Part shown: piece by piece, positions 1 through 22,517 of the stretch | How the letters are laid out: each line of letters starts with the position of its first letter | Position numbering within the stretch: the first letter of the stretch is position 1 | Source: Amphiduros pacificus | Lineage: Eukaryota; Annelida; Polychaeta; Phyllodocida; Hesionidae | Length of the DNA stretch: 64,000 bases | Direction of reading: 5' to 3' | Assembly (NCBI GenBank): GCA_949316495.1 | Contig: OX439008.1 | Span: 10,538,501 to 10,602,500 of the forward strand | Program-made: the position numbers and the translations under genes | Notes under the pieces: model-generated | What the model was told of the DNA's origin: nothing | Seen by the model: the letters and a program-made list of their open reading frames with translations, nothing else | Databases searched by the model: none

Positions 1-439
1 TCTTGAGTTTGTGGAGCTTTTTATGCTGGCACAGAAACCCCAGTAATGTTTGTGAGCACACAAAACTGTCTTCCATCACAAAACAAACTACAACTTCATT
101 CAGGAAATGTAGCATTTAAAAACAACTCACAGGGAAGGACATACTTCAATGATTCAGTGACAAAGTTTGACGTGAACAGGTCAAAATTTTGATTTGACCA
201 AAATAATGATGTCACTTATTCAACAAACAGAAGAATATCAATCTCTTTTGTTGTATATCATCCCAGAATTAGGTTCTCAGCAGATTGCATTTGCTTTGAG
301 ATTTAGATTTTGTCAACTCATTAATTTTTGCCCATTTACTACATGTCACCTGGACTATTGAAACGATCACAGTATTATTGAGGTATAATACATGACAGAG
401 TGAAACCTTCTGTGTCAAGCCACATCTCCAAACAAATCA
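1..439. other. Intergenic, no recognised feature
   Basis: This AT-rich stretch has no ORF with coding character, no SINE and no clear tandem repeat. It could be intergenic DNA or an intron of a gene lying to the left. Confidence 0.5.
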
Positions 440-1005
440 TTCCGGTGCAGGCTGGCATCACTCAGGTGCAGGCTGGCATCACTCAGGTGCAGGCTGGCAT
501 CGCTCAGGTGCAGGTTGACATCACTCAGGTGCAGGTCGGAATCACTCAGGTGCAGGCTGGCATCATCCAGGTGCAGGCTGGCATCATTCAGGTGAAGGCT
601 GGCATCATTCAGGTGAAGGCTAGCATCACTCAGGTGCAGGTCGGAATCACTCAGGTGCAGGCTGGCATCACTCAGTTGCAGGCTGGCATCATTCAGGTGC
701 AGGCTGGCATCATTCAGGTTAAGGCTGGCATCACTCAGGTGCAGGTCGGAATCACTCAGGTGCAGGCTGGCATCACTCAGGTGCAGGCTGGCATCACTCA
801 GGTGCATGCTGGCATCACTCAGGTGCAGGCTGGCATCACTCAGGTGCAGGCTGGCATCATCCAGGTGCAGGCTGGCATCATTCAGGTGCAGGCTGGCATC
901 ATTCAGGTGAAGGCTGGCATCACTCAGGTGCAGGCTGGCATCATTCAAGTGCAGGTTGGCATCACTCAGGTGCATGCTGGCATCACTCAGGTGCAGGATG
1001 GCATC
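440..1005. repeat. 21-bp minisatellite, about 27 copies
   Basis: The unit is GTGCAGGCTGGCATCACTCAG with point variants (GGTCGGAATC, ATCATT, GTGAAGG). Because 21 is a multiple of three and the unit lacks stops, long ORFs are open on both strands, encoding 7-residue repeats such as VQAGITQ. Opposed ORFs with the same periodicity argue for repeat DNA and not a gene. Confidence 0.95.
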
Positions 1006-3311
1006 ATTATTATTATTACAAAATTTGTGATCTCAAAATTACATTTACACATCACTACAATTGGCTTAGATTAACTATATTGGCCAAATGAGGAAGGTGA
1101 AGTCAAGTTCAGAAATTACTGAATTTAATTTATATGATTAAAAAAAATACAGATTTCCCTCACATGACTGCAGAAGAAAAGCATGAGACACATATATAAA
1201 CAAATAAAGTAACAACTGTATAGGACTAATTTTGTTCACACAATAGCTCACATGGTTTATTGGTGGCAAAAACATAAAATTCAAGACAGAATCTGATAGG
1301 TCCTTTTATTACCATGCAACAATATCACAGCAAACAAATATGGGCTGTTTGGCTAATTTGGCTAATTTGTGAAGGTCAAGGTCATGTAAATCCTGAGTGA
1401 AGAGGTGGTCAACTAAAGAGTCTTTTTACCGGCATACAACACCAGTACTTTTGTTAGGGTTACATTATTGTGCTTAAAACAAAGTTACCATAATAAATTT
1501 AGATATTCGGACAATTTGCTTTAGATTTGCATTGGCTTTAAGATTATTACTTAGGTTAATTAGGTCAATGTGGGCAATGCTATTGATGCTATAGAATTGT
1601 GTTCAAATAATTGTAATACTCAGAGAGAAAATCTAATCAGTACTTATGAGGGCATTTATCCAATATACATGTGATAAATAGTGTGCACGAGTGGCAGAAA
1701 TAGGAAATATTTAATATTCTACCCAAATGCAAACCAATTATAATGCTAGATTTATGTTTGAGCATTGAGTTAGGATTTAGAGAAAATGAAGCATATATGA
1801 TGAATTATTCTGATTGTTACAGGTAAGTTATCCACACAACTTTCATTCAATTCAAGGTATTGATAAATTATTCATATTAGAGTCTGTTCCAACAAAATGT
1901 CGCCAACATTTCACCCGTGTATTGGGTCAATGTAGTTCCCGGCTGCATGGATACTATCCAGTCCAATTCCACATTCATAAAGTATTGAATAACAATTGAA
2001 ATTTTGCTGAATTATTAATTTCCAAATATGTGATATTTGACATTGAATTGGTATCAATCCAAACATTAAATATGTGTAATTCATGCAGACTGAGTAAAAA
2101 CATAAATCATTGGTATCATTTTGTTATTTCAGATTTTTCATTACATATGAGTCAGGTATCAAAGACAATTGGATGTTCAATGTACTTATTATTAATCTGC
2201 TAAGGAAGTCTGGTAATAACAATTATTATTATGCAGAAGTATTATGTATAGACCTGTAATATTTTATAATATCATATACTCCAGAATAAGAGGTTAAATA
2301 ATTCAGAAGAAAGAGGAAGATGTGAATTTTTTTAGAGGTATTTGTTGAGTCTAGAAGAGATCTAGTCGATGGTATTTGATAGTCTGTATGCAAGGACCTT
2401 TGTCATAAGACATTAATTGTAACAGCTTGTAAAATGCAATCTTACAGATAAACTAGCCTAAAATATTGGGGGGGGGGGGCGTGCTTTGATAATACTTATA
2501 CAGTGGTCGTTTAGCCATAGTTGTCATTTAATGTCATGTATGGGGTTGTCCAAAAGCTGGTTTGGGGTTGCATAGAACTTTGCGGGCATACTTTATCTTT
2601 CTGTCCTTAAGTGAGGACTGTTGTTGTCAGTCATAACCATTTGTATTGTGTATATTCAATTAGCATTTAAAATAATTAAATTTCATTGAAATATTTTACA
2701 TAAAAGTACTTACCTACTTTTATCTTGACCATTATTATTATTTTGTTACTTTTTAAAATAATTGTTGATGTTGTTATTGTTAATCAGAATGTTTACTTTT
2801 TAAACATATTAATGACATTTCAAGCAAGTTTTGGTAAAAAATGAAACATTCCAGGTAAGGTCGATGTGAGACGAGGGTAAAATATCAACCTATAATAAAC
2901 TATAACTTAAATTTTGAAATCTATGTCAGCTATTGGCTCTAATCACATTGCTACTCCAGAATATATTCAAATGCTTTTTTATATAAATTGAATCAAATGT
3001 ATTGAGGCATCAAAGAGGGTTTTATACCAGTTGAAATAAACATTTTATATTATAATTTCGACTGTGTGTGTTAATTGAAGTACTTAAAATGAAACTTTCA
3101 GTACCTCCTGTCACCTCTGGTGTTCTTCCTCCTGTCTGTCTCTCTGTAAATTTATATTTTGTAGATATCAAGCTATTCTTCTTTGTTACATTTCAAACTG
3201 CAGGAAGGCAAATTACATTGTGTTTTATTATGATGTGGAACAAATGAGGGGTAGGGTTGTTGTGATCTTTTGAACTTTTTTTTCCAAGTTATTCCAAGAT
3301 AATGTATTATC
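1006..3311. other. Intergenic, no recognised gene
   Basis: AT-rich DNA with no convincing coding exon. It holds a G12 run at 2468-2479. A 61-codon ORF at 1814-1999 has no recognisable domain and no flanking splice logic. Confidence 0.5.
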
Positions 3312-3770
3312 AGGGGAATTGGGCAATTGATCCTTTGATCCATGGTTGCTAGTTATATAAGCTTATGTAATATGAGACACGAGGGTTTTATCCTTTGATC
3401 CTTGTTGGCTGGTAACATAAGATTATGGGGCCACTGGTTAGAGTGCAAACTCATTAGCCACTGTTCTGTGGGGTGTCGGTGGTTATGAGCATGATTCCTA
3501 GCAGTGTCGGCATTGAATTTATGATAAAATTTCTCATTTGAGGTAAGGCATGTGCCTGAAGGGTGAAGCTGGTGTCCTTGTAATCCTGTGACATGATAAT
3601 TCAGTGAGGCAGTGACACAGTCTGCCACATGTCGATCTTTTCATGAAATGGTTGAAATAATATTGAAATAATATTGAAATTGACACAAAACCCCAAATAA
3701 ATAAAAAAAACAAGCTTATGTAATAACTTGGGACATGAGGATGATCCTCTGATCTGTTCAGTTGCCAGGC
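3312..3770. repeat. Degenerate ~60-bp tandem repeat interrupted by a SINE
   Basis: The motif TGATCCTTTGATCC followed by AAGCTTATGTAAT and a GACAYGAGG block recurs in about three diverged copies, two before and one after the SINE at 3428-3711. The array therefore predates the SINE insertion. Confidence 0.5.
3428..3711 (+). mobile_element. tRNA-derived SINE, diverged copy A
   Basis: It is alignable along its length with the copy at 63524-63841: a tRNA-like head (GGTTAGAGTGC), a body with TGACATGATAATTCAGTGAGG, and a tail ACCCCAAATAAATAAA. The flanks are AAGATTATG at 3419-3427 and AAGCTTATG at 3712-3720, an 8/9 match that fits an old target-site duplication. The degraded B box indicates an old copy. 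Confidence 0.75.
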
Positions 3771-3960
3771 AACTTTGAGTAAGTAGGGCAGTGATCAGAT
3801 CCATCCTCATCGCTTGCGACACATTTCCTCTATGGGAGCAATGTAGAATGAAGCCAATAACAAATTGGAAGATGTGACAAGGCATGCAATAGACTATTTT
3901 GTTATCTCTGTTCAGGCTATAGGCATGGACCTAAATCTTTAACCATGTCTATAAATTAGA

Positions 3961-4286
3961 TTTATTTATTTGTTTGTTTATTTATTTGTTTGTTTGGGGT
4001 TTTACATCACATTCAACATTATTTCAGTTATTTCATGATGAGACCTTCTTGTAGCAGATATAGTGCTGCCTCACTGAATTGTCATGTCGCTGACCCTTGA
4101 CGTGACAACCGATCCGTTCACAGATTTACAAGGACAACAGGTTAACCCTTTTGCTCGTATGGGAAATTGTATTGTGAGTTCAATTTAGGCATGGCCTGGG
4201 ATCGAACCCACAACCTTTGGATCACCACAGACGAACTGGTGCTAATATGCTGGCCCTCTAACCAACTGCGCCATGGTCCGTGACCC
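3961..4286 (-). mobile_element. tRNA-derived SINE, copy B, reverse orientation
   Basis: Read on the minus strand it begins near 4286 with a tRNA-like head (GCGCAGTTGGTTAGAG, B box GGTTCGATCCC) and ends in AACCCCAAACAAACAAATA. It is the same family as the copies at 3428, 49709, 61880 and 63524. Similar sequences AAATTAGAT and AATTTAGAT flank it and may be a decayed target-site duplication. Confidence 0.85.
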
Positions 4287-5370
4287 CTAATTTAGATCAG
4301 ACAATAGAGTGTAATTGCAAACAGAACAAAAAATATGTCGGGTCTGATACCAACCTTTCATTAAAACAATTGTAGTGCAATGTGTCAATGAATCTGGTGG
4401 TAGTCATGTCTGCTATCATCAAATTTGTCAGGAGGTATCATATTTTTTTAAGTGATAGCTAGACACCCAGCCTCTTATTTTCCTCTCTCCATTCTTAGCA
4501 TATGCTTGATTCAGAGAAAGCCAGCAAAAATATCTGGTACAAGACATTTATATTTTTTAAAGCATTTTATATGTGTCACTACAGAAGCAAATGATTAATT
4601 ATACTGGGAAATATATTTTAATATAGAACATTATAAATCAAATTAGAAATGAAAAGCTGGATGATAATCTGAGAAAAATACAAAACCCAATGACAATAGC
4701 GAGAGTATTGTTTACCCAAATCCTGGTTGAATTTCCTTTCCCAAGTCCTGTTGATAAGTTATCAGATCATGTCATAAATATGTACCTGATAAACATCTAT
4801 CCTCCTAACCTAGATTAATAGATATAATCTGGATTAATATACATATATATATATACCAGCAACACGATACAGGCTCGTTCCTGTTACACACAAAACTCAT
4901 CTAACTTAATTTGACATTTATAAAGGAAATGGAACCCGCAGTTGTGTATGTAATTAAACAAGATGCTACATATTTTCAAGGTGAGATTTCTTTTTTTTTT
5001 TCTCAATAAAAGATCTTATCGTTCCATGCTAAGTTAATCTTCCTGAATTGTACATATGAATTATGGGAAACTTACCGCCTTTTTGCTGATAATTCGTGAG
5101 TGCTTTTTGATGATAAGAAAATTGTCCCCCACACATGATAAGATTAACTTGTGGATCTCTATAAGTTTGGTTAAATGTATATTGGGTAATGTTTGCTATG
5201 CCCAACTTAATTGAACAGTGACAATTAATAGAGGTGTTAGAACATGTGTATCACAGATAAAATGACAAACTCAAGGTATCCTAGATGTTTGACAGTGCTA
5301 AAAATGTCTGAGGTTCATCTGCTGGTTTCGGACATCTGTTCATCTGCTGGTTTCGGACAGTTGCTGGTCA
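4287..5370. other. Intergenic, nothing recognised
   Basis: AT-rich DNA with an (AT)n stretch near 4840-4853 and a short tandem duplication of CATCTGCTGGTTTCGGACA near 5318-5359. No gene-like feature is seen. Confidence 0.5.
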
Positions 5371-5376
5371 CTGTAA

Positions 5377-6328
5377 CCTTGGAGTATAATGAATGGAGTT
5401 GTGACATTGTAGCTTGTGTGCATGACATCATAGCAACCCATTGTTACAAACAATGGGATACATTGTTAAAAACAATGGGCTAGTTTCTCTTTGAAGTGAT
5501 ATTTGACATCATAGCAACCCATTGTTACAAACAACGGGATAGTTTCTCTTTGAAGTGACATTTTTCAAGAACTACAAAGCCTATAGAAAAAATATCTATA
5601 GATATAGAATGATGAGATTTTCACAATTTGAATAGTATGTTTATAAAAAAAATGCCATAATTGTTTATCAATATTTTTTAAACCAATCTACAATTTTGGT
5701 AAAAAAAAGAATTGTTTTTTTCAAAAACCACATGCTTTTTTTGTGAGAATATCAGATTTTTGGGGGTAAAAGTGTTGCATCAATGTGAAATCACCTTGCT
5801 GGGCAAATGCTATGTAAATGGAATGGACGCATATATTGGCAGATTTGAAAATAATATCAAAAGAAAGATGTTTTCCCAATTAAAAAAATGATACATTGTA
5901 TAGGCCTGCCAATGGATGCGTTGGTGGTATAAACTAAATTTGAACGTTGTGCTAGTTGACTGAATTGTATGATATTTCAGGTAAATCAATACATTTGTAT
6001 TGAGCTCTTTGCAGGTTGGGTGGGCGGTGTGGAAATCCCTGACATGGACGTTTCTAAAACGTTGTAGAATTGTCTACACTTGGAATAGAGAATTAAAATT
6101 TATATCTCCAAAATCAGTGGAGAAAGTAGAACATTTCACTTGGGATATGTTTTGGTCTAATTACTGTCTATGATGGGTCAAAATTGTCACAAAGTTGAAT
6201 AACGTCAGGTTCTTCAAGTTTTCAGCTCATGGCGTCATAAGACACAATGGTTTGGTGGTAACGCACATTGTTCCTTTGCCTACCTTTGATCTTATATGGC
6301 GTCACAACTCCATTCATTATACTCCAAG
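5377..6328. mobile_element. MITE-like DNA element with CTTGGAG terminal inverted repeats
   Basis: The left end reads CCTTGGAGTATAATGAATGG and the right end is its inverse (CCATTCATTATACTCCAAG); the match continues inward to GGAGTTGTGAC, about 28 bp. CTGTAA sits just outside both ends (5371-5376 and 6329-6334), as a 6-bp target-site duplication would. Inside the left end a block with CCCATTGTTACAAACAA and TTTCTCTTTGAAGTGA occurs twice. There is no transposase ORF, so the element is non-autonomous. Confidence 0.8.
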
Positions 6329-6334
6329 CTGTAA

Positions 6335-6488
6335 CCTTGGAGTATAATGAATTGAGGGAACACACATCACTTCAAAGAGAAACTATCCCATTGTTTGTAA
6401 CAATTGTTCCCATTGTTTGTAACAATGGGTTGCTATGACGTCATGTACACAAGCCACAACTTCACAACTCCATTCATTATACTCCAAG
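6335..6488. mobile_element. Second, shorter CTTGGAG-ended MITE adjoining the first
   Basis: This 154-bp segment starts CCTTGGAGTATAATGAATTG and ends CATTCATTATACTCCAAG, with an internal TTGTTTGTAACAA tract and ATGACGTCAT. It shares both ends and inner sequence with the element at 5377-6328 and is followed by a third CTGTAA (6489-6494). It looks like an internally deleted relative in tandem with the first copy. Confidence 0.8.
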
Positions 6489-6509
6489 CTGTAAGTGTAA
6501 CTATCTTGC

Positions 6510-6625
6510 TTATGTAGCTGCCTATCACTCTTGCAGCTATCTCTCACTTATACAGCCATCCTCACGTATGCAGCCATCTCTCACTTATGCGGCTATCTTT
6601 CATTGGTGTATCTTTCTCTCACGTG
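6510..6625. repeat. Short degenerate ~24-bp tandem repeat
   Basis: About four imperfect units of the form GCAGCCATCTCTCACTTAT lie directly right of the MITE pair. Confidence 0.5.
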
Positions 6626-7249
6626 TGCATCTTGTGCCATTCACATTGTACTTGGGTGAACATTGGGGTTCGTACATTGTACATGTAATGCAGAGGTCCT
6701 GAAAGGATCTTACAGATCTTATTTTCAGTTTTGCTGTTGATATATGAATACCTTCAAATTGAATCTGCAGATTGGACATTGAACATGTTTAAGTTTTGAT
6801 TAGAGCATTTAAACATTATACCCACAGTAGGCGAGATTTACATATGTAGACCTAATTCTGGACACGATCTGCTGCATGCTGCCATCAAAGGAATATTGAT
6901 CACACCAGATTTCTCGTGTCAGAATTGTGCTGCCACCTTTAGTGACAGACGGAAATTTTTCCATAAACGTCATGCACAAGCGATAATTATATTATGGTCA
7001 AACAACGACATCGATTTTCGATCAGTATGACATTCATTCGATGCTCAGGTATTGCAATATTTTGGGATGTATTTATGGTGATAAATATTCATAACGATTT
7101 CATTTAACCAGTAATTAAGTTTTGTAAGACATTTGATTCTGAGTGGAGACACATCATTTACCTTTGATCTGAGAGATTCCAGTTTTGATTACATGTCGAC
7201 CCACATCATAGTGAGCCGCATTAGCTTCCAGCCTCTCACGCAGCACGAG

Positions 7250-7253
<4 letters not shown>
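6626..7253. other. Intergenic, nothing recognised
   Basis: No gene or repeat boundary is apparent. The right end of this stretch (about 7222-7253) may belong to an outward extension of the terminal inverted repeat of the element at 7852-8353. Confidence 0.4.
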
Positions 7254-7286
<33 letters not shown>

Positions 7287-7843
7287 ACTCTCATGATTTT
7301 AACCCGCGGAGGCTGGGATGGAACTGAAAACCCCAGAGCCTGAATTAGGGAAATATTCTATCATTATTCGTACCCTGATTTAGGACTAGCTGAAATTTGG
7401 TACCCTGATTTAGGACTAGCTGAATTTTTGATACCCTCATTTAGGGATGATGCAGAAGGAGGAGATTTGGAAAAGGGGATTGTGATCCCTGTTTTAGGGA
7501 GAAATTTGAAAAACAGTACCCTGTTTTAGGGAAAATGATAAAATATCTACCCGGATGGAACTGAAAACCCCAGAGCCTGATTTAGGGAAATATTCTATCA
7601 TTATTGGTACCCTGCTTTAGGACTAGCTGAATTTTTTATACCCTCATTTAGGGATGATGCAGAAGGGGGAGATTTGGAAAGGGGGATTGTGATCCCTGTT
7701 TTAGGGAGAAATTTGAAAAATAGTACCCTGTTTTAGGGGAAATGATGAAATATCTTAACCTGTTTTAGGGAAAATATCAGCGAAAAGGACCCTATTTAGC
7801 CCAGCTTCCCCGGTAACGCTGACTATGAGAGTACCCCCCACGG
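7254..7843. mobile_element. Poly-G/poly-C-ended inverted-repeat element
   Basis: The left end is a run of 32 G followed by TACTCTCAT and GGAGGCTGGG. The right end, on the opposite strand, is GGGGGGTACTCTCAT followed by GGAAGCTGGG, so the ends are inverted repeats of about 40 bp. The interior is a roughly 235-bp block, rich in ACCCTGATTTAGGGA-type motifs, repeated in tandem. An 11-bp direct repeat, GCACGAGTACC, flanks it at 7243-7253 and 7844-7854. No protein is encoded. The transposon superfamily is unknown; an 11-bp duplication would be within the Mutator-like range. Confidence 0.75.
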
Positions 7844-7851
7844 GCACGAGT

Positions 7852-8353
7852 ACCACTGCACGTGCAGGGATACCGATGCGTACGCAAATATGTTGATATA
7901 TCAAGAGAGGAAACAAAAATCTCAACTATTCCTAATCTTTGGAAGCAAATGGTGTTATAATCTGTGCAAACGACTGCTCTCCCTTCCAGTTTGTATCTGG
8001 CCATCTTCTAAATTGAATTGTCTTGCGTTTCGTGATTGTAATATTCCCAAATATTTACAGAAAAGTTACTTTAATTTGTTTCAAACTCAGTCATTGGGCT
8101 TCAAAACAAATTCAGATCACTTTGGTGCCCGGAAGTAATTGGTAGCTCAAAGATTTATAAAACGTCACAATACATTTTCACAAGACAACTCATTTTAGAA
8201 GATGGCTAGATACACATTTGGAGGGAAAGCAATCGTTTAAAAGTTTAAAACATCATCTGGCTCGGAAGGTCAGGAATTGTTGAGATTTTTGTTTCCTCTC
8301 TTCGTATATCACCATATTTGCGTACGCATTAATATCCCTGCACGTGCAGTGGT
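7852..8353. mobile_element. Long-TIR MITE ending ACCACTGCACGTGCAGGGAT
   Basis: The arm at 7852-8014 and the reverse complement of 8187-8353 match over about 165 bp, sharing GCGTACGCAAATATG, GAGAGGAAACAAAAATCTCA and CCATCTTCTAAA. The ~170-bp centre is unique and non-coding. Each end carries the palindrome CTGCACGTGCAG with an E-box core (CACGTG). Weaker similarity between about 7222-7243 and the inverse of 8354-8385 suggests the true inverted repeats reach further out, which would place the poly-G element inside the left arm. Confidence 0.85.
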
Positions 8354-8407
8354 CCACTTGCTGAGAGCTGACTTAAAGTGGTTCTATTTATGTTAACCAC
8401 TGTGATT

Positions 8408-8578
8408 ACTTATTATATTTAAATGTACAGGTGACCAGCTCGATAGGCTCCCGAGCCTTTCTGGTAACCTCCTTTATTTCATAATTGTACTGTTATAATT
8501 TTCTTTGTTATTGGAACTTATGTAATTATGAAATATTGGAAATAAACCTCATATCATATCATATCTATGCTACATGTA
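8408..8578 (+). mobile_element. Probable 3' tail of a truncated retroelement
   Basis: The segment has a small stem (AGGCTCCCGAGCCT), an AT-rich tract, AATAAA and a short tandem tail of CATAT units, the usual look of the 3' end of a LINE or SINE. No reverse transcriptase sequence remains. The family is unidentified. Confidence 0.4.
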
Positions 8579-9030
8579 CATGTAAAAGACATTAATATAA
8601 TGACAATCTTTGATACAATTAGAATCCCTTCATCATACTCAAATATTTATTTTTAAAAAATAATTTGAGTCAAAATAACAAAACTTTGCGGAGTCTAAAA
8701 TGGGATGTAGACGAAAAAAATGGTCATTTAGGAAATTATAAAATAAGGTTGACATTATCCCTGAAAACGTCAAATTGCTCGAATCAGTATAAATGATGAT
8801 CGGTTGTACGCACCTGCTTCCCTCACGGGTAAATTCATGGGCAAATATAGGCATCTTATGATGCCGGACTACTTTCCTGCATCGTCTCAATGAGCTGAAT
8901 TAATTAAGAAATATTCTTTCCAAATCGTCTTTTTTCGAGTATACAGGATACAGAATGTATTTTTTAGTGTTTTTCATGAGTTTATTTCATTAGCTGAACA
9001 ATTCTGTGAAAATACAATCGACTTATATTT
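8579..9030. other. Intergenic upstream of OGT
   Basis: No recognised repeat. A minus-strand ORF of 83 codons at 8639-8890 has no domain I recognise. A divergent gene sharing the OGT promoter cannot be excluded. Confidence 0.4.
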
Positions 9031-9149
9031 GGGAACTGTATTTCTTCTCGGAATACACCGCCACAACAGCACACTGGTGATTAGACGCCATTTGTTTCTT
9101 TGTGGCGAGAACCGAAGCAGCTCTTATAATTGGGCGCTAAACATTAACA
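9031..9149 (+). promoter_or_regulatory. OGT: OGT proximal promoter / 5'UTR
   Basis: The 120 bp before the start codon are less AT-rich than the surroundings and contain CGCCATTT at 9086-9093, a match to the YY1 core often found near the transcription start of housekeeping genes. No TATA box is seen. The transcription start is not determined. Confidence 0.45.
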
Positions 9150-20437
<11,288 letters not shown>

Positions 20438-21785
20438 ATGGAAAACTCCTACATAGACTTGTAAATAATTCCTTATCATTTGAATCATCTGCCCAGCACA
20501 ATTTCCTAAACCCAAATTTGTGACATTTGTAAATATTCCATTCATATTCATCAATAAATCACCACAATTTCACCAAGAGCGAAACGGACGCTTTTCCAAA
20601 TGGAATTTATTTTCAAAATGTAAAAATAAAAAGTTAGAAAAAGGAGCAGAAATGTGACACCGCACTGGGAATCTACCTAGATTGATAGAAAAATATGGAG
20701 ATGTGGCTTTGATGTTTGAAGCATTTGATTGCTTGATCCAATTGTTTCTATATATGTGAAGAAACATGAATGATACCTAAAGGAGTGAATGAGCAGGCAA
20801 GCTTATTTAAATACATGAATGATCAGTGTCAGCCCAAAGACCATATGTGGTCATTTTATCTTGTATGAGTATTTATTGTTAAGAGTAAGATGTGCTAAAA
20901 TTTGCTCTTTAAGCAGCAAAATTTTGCAACAATTAGTAAAATTGTTTTACAAACATGTATGGATCAGATTTTCATATGATGCAAATATATGTAATTTTAA
21001 GAAATATGAAATATAAACCACTGAATTTGCTCTATAGGATGAGTTCCATGTTTAAGATAAGCTTTGCTTTTAGATTAATAAACAACATTACCTCTTAAGC
21101 ATGTACATCCTTTCCAAAATGTTTAACTTAATATATATTGAATTGTATATCCCACTTAATATTCCCAGGGTTAACACCAGTTTCAATTTAAGCACAAAGG
21201 ACATAAAACAAACATGAAGTGTATTTACTGTAGAGGATGTAAAGGTTTGGAATTTAAATCAGAGGTTGAAGGAATAATTTTATCTTTAAATTTAAACCAC
21301 CATTTCTCAAGGGTGGTTAGTTTTATAAATCTGGAATTAGCCTGGACGGAGATTATTTAATTGAGCAATGTACAATAGCAATTCACAATAACAATACAAA
21401 AACTCATAATCACTTGTGGCATAATGCAAATTTCTATATAACAGCGTCTCATCGGCATATTCCCAAGCCATGTTGATTATTGTATTTTGCCGTTCCACTG
21501 GTGTAGTTGAAATCCTGCCTAGTTTGATTCATCACATTTTATATATGCCCCATTCCTGAATATGTATGTAGCCAGAGTATGATTTATTGTGTTCAATTTT
21601 GAGTTTGGTATGATTTATGGTGTTCAGTATAGTTAGGAATCACACGAGTTTCTTGTCATGATGAATGGATGTGAACTAAATGAAGCAGTGGAATGCACGA
21701 GTAGACCAGCTTTTAAGTTATGTTGGCCAGGACATGTATAACCCCTCTCACCCAATGTCAAGGCTTTGTGTTATGTTTAAATAAA
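20438..21785 (+). other. OGT: OGT 3'UTR and candidate poly(A) signals
   Basis: AATAAA hexamers occur at 20553-20558, 21077-21082 and 21780-21785 on the coding strand. The first is only 116 bp past the stop, so short and long 3'UTR forms are possible. Which is used is not visible from sequence. Confidence 0.5.
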
Positions 21786-22062
21786 ATATCAAAACCTATC
21801 TTGTTCTTTTTAGCTCTTTCATAGGCCATAAATATGTTGAAACTCCTAGATTTCAAAGATGCATTTGTGTATTAAAACCATATGTAATAAAATATGTGTA
21901 AGATATCAATAATTTTGTTTGATGAATAATACATAAAAAAGTCTCCTGTGCAGTCATTGTCACGATTGAGCTGTTGCATAATGGCTGATTGCTTTTGCAA
22001 TTTGCCATGGTTTGAACTGCATGGAAACCATTAATTTGGTTTCTAAGTTTGTATATATAGCA

Positions 22063-22113
22063 CCATCAACAGACTGAGTCTGGTGTCCGCGCTATACAAA
22101 TTTTATTATTATT
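22063..22113 (+). mobile_element. Truncated retroelement tail nested in the dispersed repeat
   Basis: About 51 bp ending CGCGCTATACAAATTTTATT plus an ATT repeat, the typical 3' end of a SINE or LINE. The segment is absent at the matching position of the second repeat copy (near 62570). GCA occurs on both sides, at 22060-22062 and 22114-22116. Confidence 0.55.
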
Positions 22114-22361
22114 GCACATAGACGATGCAGCTTCGAGTCCTCTGTGTCATTCAAACTACTGCATCTATGTTGACTTGCTGGAGGCTGTTAATCAACACTG
22201 AGCACTACACTTTCTAATTACACATGGCACCACTTAAAAATCATACTGTACAAAGATAAAAGTAAATTACCATCTGCGGTTAGTAGAATTGTGAAAATAT
22301 GTGTACCTCAAAAATGTATTGGTGTTCATCGACAGCCTCCAGCTAGGCAAGATACAATCTG

Positions 22362-22517
22362 CAGTGCTGAAAGTCTTCAGGAAATAACCTGAATTCAAAA
22401 TGGTCTGAACTCAGTCTGAAACATCCAAAAATGACATTTCTGAAAGGGGGTAGGGGTATCTTCAGGTTAGTTTTTCAGGGTTTCAGGTTTTTTCCTGAAT
22501 GCTGACTTTCATCACTG
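22362..22517. mobile_element. 156-bp MITE nested in the dispersed repeat
   Basis: The ends are imperfect inverted repeats: CAGTGCTGAAAGTC on the left, CAGTGATGAAAGTC read inward from the right, and TTCAGGAAAWAACCTGAA further in. It is flanked by the direct repeat AATCTG (22356-22361 and 22518-22523). The other repeat copy has a single AATCAG at this point and no insert, so that copy is an empty site. A CAGTG terminus resembles hAT elements, but those make 8-bp duplications, so the superfamily is open. Confidence 0.8.

Noticed and set aside
400-1074. ORFs of 224 and 186 codons on opposite strands
   Set aside because: Both are products of a stop-free 21-bp tandem repeat; no start context, splice sites or domain.
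8639-8890. 83-codon minus-strand ORF as a divergent gene sharing the OGT promoter
   Set aside because: No recognisable domain, no splice logic and AT-rich composition like the surroundings.
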